A stretch of 64,000 nt of DNA. Source: Sequoia sempervirens. Taxonomy: Eukaryota > Streptophyta > Pinopsida > Cupressales > Cupressaceae. The stretch covers positions 124,975,760 to 125,039,759 of the forward strand of contig VDFB02252616.1 in the NCBI GenBank assembly GCA_007258455.2, written 5' to 3'. Every line of letters starts with the position of its first letter. The first letter of the stretch is position 1. Positions 57,230 through 64,000 of this stretch are shown here, piece by piece. The notes below the pieces were generated by a model. That model was not told the DNA's origin. It made no database searches and saw only the letters and a program-made list of their open reading frames with translations. The position numbers and the translations under genes are program-made.

Positions 57230-57566
57230 CAGTTTTGGAGCAACTTCTTCATTCCTTCTCGAGCATCTTCCATGGGTCATCATTGTACATTGAAGGGGGG
57301 CTACCTTGTCTCTCTTCTTCTCTTGTATGGGGGGGAAATTTTCCTCACATGGGGTTTTATCCTTCTCATGCCATATTCATATGCTTTTGTATCTCATCTC
57401 TCTTTTGGGGGGTAGTTTTTTCCCACTGGGTTTTTCTATCTTTACTCCAGTTGTGAGAGATTTCATTTGAATTTGTACATGGGTACCTAACATGGCCTAG
57501 TAGTCAGGACCCATCTTGCATTGTTTTCTTTTGTGTACATTTTCCCTAAGTTGCACTTAAGGGGGG
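57230..57566 (+). other. 3' untranslated part and polypurine tract
   Basis: G-rich runs (GAAGGGGGGCTACC, TATGGGGGGGAAAT, TTTTGGGGGGTAG) precede the final tract CTTAAGGGGGGG directly before the 3' LTR. Multiple G runs make the exact plus-strand primer uncertain; the last one is the obvious candidate. Confidence 0.7.
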
Positions 57567-58037
57567 GTTGGTGTAATTAAATGTCTTGTACCTTGTCCTA
57601 GGTCATGATTACATCTTAGTTAAGTTTACTTAGGGACCACATAGGAGGTTGTTGGAGATTTTCCACTTTTGGTGGACTTGACATGTCATTACCACATCAC
57701 TTCCACCTTTTGTGGACACATCATGTGATATCTCTCCACCTTTTGTGGGTGATCCACCTTTTGTGGAGATTATCACATTATCCTTTCCCACTTTAGGTGG
57801 AGTGATAACTTTTCATTGTTGTCTCATGTCATAAGATTATGACACTTGTCATAATCTTATGCCCTCCTATGTTCTCGCCTTGGCTATATAACCAAGGGGT
57901 CTCCTATGTACATTTGTACTGCATCTCATATTATTGACATTGAATACAATTTATTCTTGTCATATTATTTTCTCTCTTTTTTTCTTTCTATTAGGCCTCT
58001 AGATCTTGAGTGGCTACCTTCATAGCTAATTCTTACA
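57567..58037 (+). repeat. 3' LTR of the gag-only copia element
   Basis: Same sequence as 53038-53511 with scattered transitions and a small indel in a T/C run near 57975. Ends CTTACA followed by the second GACAC target copy. Confidence 0.9.
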
Positions 58038-58221
58038 GACACAATAAAGAGTAGAGCAGACCCGAATGGTTCATTGGATTAATTTGTAAGTATATGCACA
58101 ATGGTTCTTATTAATTTATACTTGTAACCACATCAATTTGGTTGATGCCAATGCTATCATTTTATTTTACTTTGTGTATCTGCATGTTACTAGACAAACA
58201 TTGATTGGTGTCCCCTTGCAT

Positions 58222-58320
58222 AAAATGCAGATTTATGAGCCATCCAAGAGAATCTCAAGTATAAAAGTAATGCAACATCCTTATTTTGATGATCTTAACA
58301 AATCTCAATTATTATTTTAA
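58222..58320 (+). pseudogene. Last exon of a B-type CDK, copy 1
   Basis: Frame [20 protein letters not shown] then [12 protein letters not shown] and a stop. This is the C-terminal end of plant cyclin-dependent kinase B (family: KMLxYxPxxRISAKxAxxHPYFDxLDKSQF). The sequence before it matches the intron end of copy 2, but the acceptor AG is changed (TTGCAT). The rest of the kinase is not found. CDKB drives the G2/M transition; this relic cannot. Confidence 0.75.
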
Positions 58321-58790
58321 GGCATTACAAAAGTGTGTGCGAAGCTTGATTAGACAATTTCAATTTATTCATTTGAATTTAACCTTATCATGACCACCTA
58401 TGGCGTAGACATTATAAGAGCATCTTGAATTTCAAGAAATTCTATTCATGAGAGGTGTTACGTGCAATAGGTATCTTGGAACTCCCATTGAAGATGTATG
58501 ACCAAGACTAACTAAGTTGAGAGACTGCCATGTTAGAAACCCATGATCAGACTTGCAAACCAGAATAACCTTCCACAGAAGAGAAAATCAAAAAAGCATG
58601 AGAGGTTGCAAGAAAGATGTGCAACATTAATTATTTGGGAATTCAATTAATTACAAGATAATGATTTGCTTTATAAAAGCAAAGATGCAAACCTAATCTT
58701 ATCTTGAGCAACAAGATAGCTCGATAAGATAAAGATAAAGCCTAAAACTTAGGAATTAAATATGCCTAAGTAAACTTATGCAAATGTGTA
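58321..58790. other. Spacer between CDK exon copies
   Basis: AT-rich DNA with GATAAGATAAAGATAAAG purine words; no frame of interest. Confidence 0.5.
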
Positions 58791-58935
58791 ATTAAATATT
58801 AATTAGACCAACACCAACATGCCATACCTATCTGTAAGTGACTTCCATCTATTTTGGATGAGCTATTTCTTTTTATTCTTTTCCTTTGCGTATCTGTAAC
58901 TAAACTAGTAAAAATTGATTGGTCCCTCCTTGTAG

Positions 58936-59028
58936 AAAATGTTGATTTTTGAGCCATCAAAGAGAATCTCAACCAAAAAAGCAATTCAACATCCCTATTT
59001 TGATGATCTTGACAAGTCTCAATTATGA
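58936..59028 (+). pseudogene. Last exon of a B-type CDK, copy 2
   Basis: After CCTTGTAG (a good acceptor) the frame reads [20 protein letters not shown] then [10 protein letters not shown] and stop. Closer to the CDKB consensus than copy 1. The upstream intron sequence is shared with copy 1 (TTTGCGTATCTG, ACTA.. ATTGATTGG), so the pair comes from duplication of a segment of about 250 bp, 710 bp apart. No other exons of a kinase are visible within the window. Confidence 0.78.
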
Positions 59029-59343
59029 TTTGAATGAAATCTTGCAATAAAAGTTACCTATTCATAAATTTCTATGTTTTCTTTAAGTTTTGTTAGCTTT
59101 GTACCACCTGTATAGTAGATTTAGACCTTGTCCTTTGTAGATTAAGATAATACAAAGAATTAGGTTTCTTTTGAGTCCATCTAGAAGAAAATTCATTTAG
59201 TTTTTCCACTGTTAGAGCATATTCTCTGAAATTCAATTTGGAACCTTTAATTTGAGGTTTTGAGAGTCAAGTAAATAAATAAAACATACTCCACTGAATT
59301 AGGCTTGTAGATAAATGGAGTAGGGTTATAGTAGGGTGTTTAT
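59029..59343. other. Downstream flank of CDK exon copy 2
   Basis: Likely 3' untranslated and intergenic DNA. No recognised feature. Confidence 0.4.
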
Positions 59344-60330
59344 GGTGCAGGAGCACCAAGGACAATTAGGGCCACAAGGTGGTCAAGTGGTAAATTTTGA
59401 TTTGTAGTCCATGAAGAATGTTGTAATAAGGTCACAAGAACCATTAGAAAGTGTTTTAAGTCAATCTGGGTTGGTAGGATGTGAGGTTACAATGTCATAT
59501 TAGTATGTTGTCAATTTGGTGTAATGAAGCCTTGAATGGCCTAAATGTATGTAAATTCGTAATGTAAGGGTCAAGATGATGTAATGAGGCTATGATAAGG
59601 TCACTAGTTTAGGTATGGAGTCATTTACATTAATATGTCAAAAGTTGCACATAACAATGTAATGTTGTCAAACCAAATTTTGCAAATACTTAGACTTGTT
59701 GAAGGGTCACACTTGTAAAAGACGTTGAAAAGTGGTTGTAGTTGGTTGAGGAGGTTGATATTCCTTCAAAAAGGTCTTGTGAATGTTGTATGTTGTTGGC
59801 AATCATACTTTTGAAAGCAGGAGCACCAACTACATCTTTTCAACACTTGAACCTTTGTGGTTTCTATTATTTGGTCATTTGATCATTTAGGGTGTTCTTA
59901 GATGGTTTGAGGTCATTTTATTTCATTTAATAAGGATTGAATACCATTTTTGTATGTATTAGTTCAATTGAGTCATGATGTAAAGAAGTTGATCAATAGG
60001 GGGATTCATGTGGTGAACCTTGTAATTTAAGTGTTTTAGGGTTATTTGTGTTAAATAAGGGCTTTACAGACCATTTATCATATATTGTGAGTCTTAGGAA
60101 GGAATCTTTAAAGAGTTGCATAAGAAATATTGAAAATTTGCAAAATGCAAAAGTTGTAAAAACTGCCAAAAGCCAAAATTAGCAATTTTAGTGGAAGACA
60201 AAAAAACAGAAGTTCAAAAGGAAAGCATATGCGTTGGGGAAGATCAAGAGACATTGTCAAAATAATTGTGAAATCTGATTAAACAGTGTTGTAAGAAGGT
60301 GTTTTATCTTTGTTTTAGCTTTCTACAACT
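59344..60330 (+). repeat. Dispersed LTR-like repeat, copy 3
   Basis: Begins TGCAGGAGCACC (preceded by GG, giving the palindrome GGTGCAGGAGCACC). A second, imperfect AGCAGGAGCACCAA occurs at 59816. Words near 60120-60200 (AAAATGCAAAAGTTG, GGAAGACAAAAAA) resemble the other members. It leads straight into tandem array B. Confidence 0.5.
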
Positions 60331-60333
60331 AGT

Positions 60334-63316
60334 GTGACCAAACGGACTATTCCAACGCATCTGAATAGGCATGTTTACACTAGGCATGGTCCTCTTTCAC
60401 ACCCAAACACACGGAATCTCTCTAAGCTACGTTCAACCAGATCGATCCCTTAAGGGTCCAAAGGGCAAAATGGCTGTAAACCTCAACATAGGGTTACTCG
60501 GACACCATGATGCTTATAAACTTCTCATCTGATCCTATGGGATCATGTTGAGACCCTCTACAATAACCTCTCTTGGTTTTCGTTATCTCAGAGTGGTTTT
60601 CCCGTGGTGTCAAATTTTTAGTTGATAGAAAAAGTGTCAAATGCAAGCAGTGGAAAGTTGCAAGGTGGTGCAATTTTTGTTCTGCAACTCGTGTGACCAA
60701 ATGGACTATTTCAATGCATCTAAGTAGGAATTTTTACACTAGGCATGGTCCTCTTTCACACCCAAACATGCGGAATCGCTTTGAGCTACGTTCAACTGAA
60801 TCGATCCCTTAAGGGTGCAAAGGGAAAAATGGCTGCAAAATTCAGCATGAGGTTACTAAGACACTGTGCTGCTTATAAACTGATCCTATGGGATTTTGTT
60901 GGGACCCTCTACAATAACCTCTCTCAGTTTTCATTATCTCAGATTTTTTTTCCGTAGTGTCCAGTTTTCAATTGATGGAAAAACTGTCAAATGCAAGCAG
61001 TGGAAAGTTGCAAAGTGGTGCAATTTTTGCTTTGCAACTCATGTGACTAAACGGACTATTACAACACTTCTGAATAGGCATTTTTACTCTAGGCATGGTC
61101 CTCTTTCACACCCAAACATGTGGAATCGCTCTAAGCTACGTTCAACCAGATTGATCCCATAAGGGTCCAAAGGGCAAAATGGCTGCAAACTTCAGCATGA
61201 GTTTACTTGGACACCATGATACTTATAAAATTCTCATCTAATCCTATGAGATCTTGTTTGACCCCTCTACAATAACCTCTCTCAGTTTTCGTTATCTGGG
61301 AGTGGTTTTCCCGTAGTGTCCAGTTTTTAGTTGATGGAAAAAGTGTCAAATGGAAGCAGTGGAAAGTTGCAAAGTGGTGCAATTTTTGTTTTTCACCTCG
61401 TGTGACCAAATGGACTATTCCAACACATTTGAATAGGCATTTTTACATGGCATGGTCCTCTTTCACACCCAAACATGCAGAATCGCTCTAAGCTACGTTC
61501 AACTAGATCGATCCCTTAAGGGTCTAAAGGGAAAAATGACTACAAACTTCAGCATGAGGTTACTCGAACATCGTGATGCTTATAAAATTCTTGTCTAATC
61601 CTATGAGATCATCTTGGACCCATCTATAATAACCTCTCTCATTTTTCGTTATCTTGGAGTGGTTTTCCTGTAGTGTCTAGTTTCCAGTTGATGGAAAAAA
61701 TGTCAAATGGAAGCAATGGAAAGTTGCAAAGTGGTGCAATTTTTGTTCTGCAACTCATGTGATGAAATGGACTATTCCAATGCTTTTGAATAGGCATTTT
61801 TATGCTAGGCATGGTCCTCTTTCACACCCAAACATGCGGAATCGTTATGAGCTACATTCAATTAGATTGATCCCTTAAGGGTCCAAAGGGCAAAATGGCT
61901 GCAAACTTCAGCATGAGGTTACTTGGACACCATGATACTTATAAAATTCTCATCTTATCTTATGATATATCTTGTTTGACCCCTCTACAATAACCTCTCT
62001 CGGTTTTCATTATCTGGGAGTGGTTTTCCCATAGTGTCCAGTTTTTAATTGATGGAAAAAGTGTCAAATGGAAGCAATGGAAAGTTGCAAAGTGATGCAA
62101 TTTTTGTTCTGCACCTCATGTGACAAAACGGACTATTCCAACATTTTTGAATAGGAATTTTTACACTAGGGATGGTCTTCTTTCACACCCAAACACGCAG
62201 AATCGCTCTAAGCTATGTTCAACTAGATCGATCCCTTAAGGGTCCAAAGGGCAAAATGGCTACAAACTTCAACATGAGGTTAATCGGACACTGTGACGCT
62301 TATCAAATTCTCATCTAATCTTATGTGATCATGTTGGGCCCCTCTACAATAACCTCTCAATTTTCATTATCTCAGAGTATTTTTTCCGTAGTGTCCAGTT
62401 TTCAGTTGATGGAAAAAGTGTCAAATGGAAGCAGTGGAAAGTTGCAAAGTGGTGCAATTTTCATTCTTCAACTCGTGTGACCAAATGAACTATTTCAACA
62501 TGTTTGAATAGAAATTTTTACGCTAGGCATGGTCCTCTTTCATACCCAAACATGTAGAATTGCACTGAGCTACATTCAACTAGATCAATCCCTTAAGGGT
62601 CCAAAGGGAAAAATGGCTACAAACTTTAGCATGAGGTTACTTGAACACCATGATGCTTATAAACTTCTCATCTAATCCTATGAGATTGTGTTGGGCCCCT
62701 CTACAATAACTTCTCTTAGTTTTTGTTATCTCAGAGTGGTTTTCTCGCAGTGTCTAGTTTTCAGTTGATGGAAAAAGTGTCTAATGGAAGCAGTGGAAAG
62801 TTACAAAGTGGTGCAATTTTAGTTTTGCAACTTGTGTGACCAAACGGACTCTTCCAACATGTCTAAATAGGCATGTTTACACTAGGCATGGTCCTCTTTC
62901 ACACCCAAACACACGGAATCACTCTGAGCTATGTTCAACCAGATCGATCCCTTAAGGGTCCAAAGGGAAAAATGGATGCAAACTTCAACATGAGGTTACT
63001 TGGACACCGTAACGCTTATAAACTTCTTGTTTGATCCTATAGGATCATGTTGGGCCCCTCTACAACCTCTCTCAATTTTTATTATCTTAGAGTGGTTTTC
63101 CCGTGGTGTCCAATTTTTAGTTGATGGAAAAAGTTTCAAATGCAAGCAATGGAAAGTTGCAAAGTGGTGCAATTTTTATTCTGCAACTCATGTGACCAAA
63201 TGGATTGTTCCAATGAATCAAAGTAGGCATGTTTACGCTAGGCATGGTCCTCTTTTGCACCCAAACATGCAGAATTGCTCTGAGCTACATTCAACCGGAT
63301 CGATCCCTTAAGGGTT
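60334..63316 (+). repeat. Tandem array B, eight full monomers of about 358 bp plus a part
   Basis: GGGTCCAAAGGGCAAAATGG-type words start monomers at 60454, 60813, 61163, 61520, 61879, 62240, 62597 and 62956 and end the array at 63312 (spacing 350-361). A partial unit precedes them. Monomers align with those of array A along their length: GTGATGCTTATAAA, CCTCTACAATAACCTCTC, AAATGCAAGCAGTGGAAAGT, GTGGTGCAATTTT, CATGGTCCTCTTTCACACCC. In the shared frame, KCKQWKVAKWCNF replaces RCKQCKVAKWCNF, so the second Cys is Trp in this version. The two arrays have diverged as groups. Confidence 0.93.
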
Positions 63317-63388
63317 TGAGTGTAGTATGTCGAAATAGGCCATTCCTCCTATTGTTCAGGTTGTGTCTCGGTGATATGGGCCTGATGT

Positions 63389-63632
63389 AACTTGAATTTT
63401 AGTAGCTTGATATATAGAGTCTATTGATGCTAGGGTTCAATTTGTATGATTTTAAAAAAAGAAGCCAACTGAGTAGAGTTATCAACATTATTCGTAAATC
63501 ATAATAATTTGTTTAGTAAACTAGCCATTTTGATGACTTCTTGTAGTCTCAAACATTATTTTGTATCATTGTTACATTAGTTTTTGAAGTGGCAACTTAA
63601 TATAGCTCCATAATACAAAATCTAGTTCAAGC
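63389..63632 (+). repeat. 250-bp repeat R, copy 2
   Basis: Counterpart of 37155-37402, same orientation. It lies between the end of array B and the LTR-like repeat at 63674. Confidence 0.88.
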
Positions 63633-63673
63633 TGATTTTCACGTGAAAAAAAACCTTGAGACCATAGCTTGTG

Positions 63674-64000
63674 GTGCAGGAACACCTAGGTCATGTAATG
63701 CCTTCTAAAGGCTAAGTTGTCAAAAATGTATTTAAGTCCATGTAATTCTAAAATTAAATGTAATCAAGGCATGAAAAAGCACAAAGTCTAATATTGTCAA
63801 AATGCTAAATATGTAAAAGAGAGAAAAAAGAAAGAATGTGAAGAGACAAAACAAGAAAATCAAGGAAGGGGACAAGTCATAGGTCGTTCAAAGAAGATGA
63901 AGAGGTATTTTATGGTTGGAAACTTCTTTAAAAGCATTGTAAAGGCCGAGCAAAGAGATCATTATATTCTGGAAGAATTAAATTAACAAAGAGTTCCCTA
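63674..64000 (+). repeat. Dispersed LTR-like repeat, copy 4 (runs off window)
   Basis: Begins TGCAGGAACACCTAGGTCAT like copy 2. It shares GAAGATGAAGAGGTA and GGACAAG words near 63870-63910 with it. Together with copy 3 it brackets array B in the same orientation, as two LTRs would, though the two are strongly diverged. Confidence 0.5.

Larger units (their letters stand above)
53033..58042 (+). mobile_element. Non-autonomous copia element, gag only, with GACAC target duplication
   Basis: 5' LTR 53038-53511, primer site, long leader, gag with zinc knuckle and protease remnant, a short pre-integrase piece, a region derived from elsewhere, a polypurine tract and 3' LTR to 58037. GACAC flanks both ends (53033-53037 and 58038-58042). 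Integrase, most of RT and all of RNase H are missing. The LTRs differ at only about 15 positions by eye, so the insertion is the youngest large element in the window. It resembles the TR-GAG type: it would need enzymes from a full copia relative. Confidence 0.9.
49962..58082 (+). pseudogene. Transposase-like gene, copy A (split by copia insertion)
   Basis: Exons 49962-52582, 52707-53037 and 58043-58082. The N-terminus is basic (SVKRKKLTDDQLQAIRGKEK; a one-base slip in an A run near 50035; TGA where CGA is likely at 49974 and 50161), then four GTPSTTSEYG-type repeats, then RRYVDKIWKFFFERLNETTR and GLKYRNIMKTLGLRTSNASS, a helical, DNA-binding-like part. After frameshifts near 50785 come FFEMIKPFYVKINHTCTTCF, CLDGSCEHCGGLQRM (Cys-rich, zinc-like), VVDFAENYTLQP, WHIIWSDNYAAQFKNTCMFY, WNFCEAEHGKGEHDSAGACV and CFCSSC. 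The last codons (DT|IKSRADPNGSLD then TAA) resume exactly after the copia element. Copy B shows the same blocks. Non-functional here; function inferred as a transposase. Confidence 0.72.

Overview
The window looks like a piece of a large, repeat-filled plant nuclear genome. It is AT-rich, contains at least three kinds of LTR retrotransposon, miniature inverted-repeat elements (MITEs), GT-AG introns, and broken copies of plant gene families (a BURP protein, an SCYL2-like pseudokinase, a B-type CDK). A hammerhead-like motif resembling one known from conifer Penelope-type elements, together with the old and heavily mutated insertions, points to a gymnosperm, probably a conifer. That placement is an inference. 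I see no gene I would call clearly intact apart from the gag reading frame of one retrotransposon. There are two 100-N assembly gaps (20424-20523 and 46743-46842).

Layout. 1-7010: an inverted duplication (palindrome) of a Ty3/gypsy RT-RNase H segment; its right arm is split by a nearly full-length, inactive Ty1/copia element (1401-6424, minus strand, both LTRs). 8200-12877: leader, gag and probable LTR of a second, truncated Ty3/gypsy element on the minus strand, with a 21-bp repeat array in its leader. 12878-17600: LTR-like fragments, a primer-binding site, a tRNA-derived SINE-like motif and the hammerhead-like motif. 17600-22700: very AT-rich DNA, pyrimidine-rich tracts and a tandem repeat of about 420 bp. 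22700-26760: low-copy-looking DNA with an SCYL2 exon fragment and several short duplications. 26768-28381: two MITEs. 28442-29592: a BURP-domain gene with one internal stop and a duplicated 3' end. 29890-31320: another tandem repeat. 32099-36362: pieces of unrecognised spliced genes, one of which (33725-36362) keeps its splice sites and reading frame except for stops that look like C-to-T decay.

37155-64000 is the most unusual part. Two arrays of a monomer of about 358 bp (37987-40840 and 60334-63316) carry two diverged versions of the same sequence and are bracketed on their outer sides by a shared 250-bp repeat. Between them lie two copies, in opposite orientation, of a degenerate gene family (44818-46742 minus; 49962-58082 plus). 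Its conserved block combines an SDN-x3-QFKN motif, an HGKG-x2-D motif and Cys-rich segments, which I read as a transposase-like protein of an unnamed or little-described transposon family. The plus copy is interrupted a few codons before its stop by a 5-kb non-autonomous copia element (53038-58037) with matching LTRs and a GACAC target duplication. Just downstream are two copies of the last exon of a B-type cyclin-dependent kinase.

Taken together this is a nested transposon graveyard rather than an operon-like system. The points most worth follow-up are the transposase-like family, the paired 358-bp arrays, the decayed seven-exon gene and the hammerhead motif.
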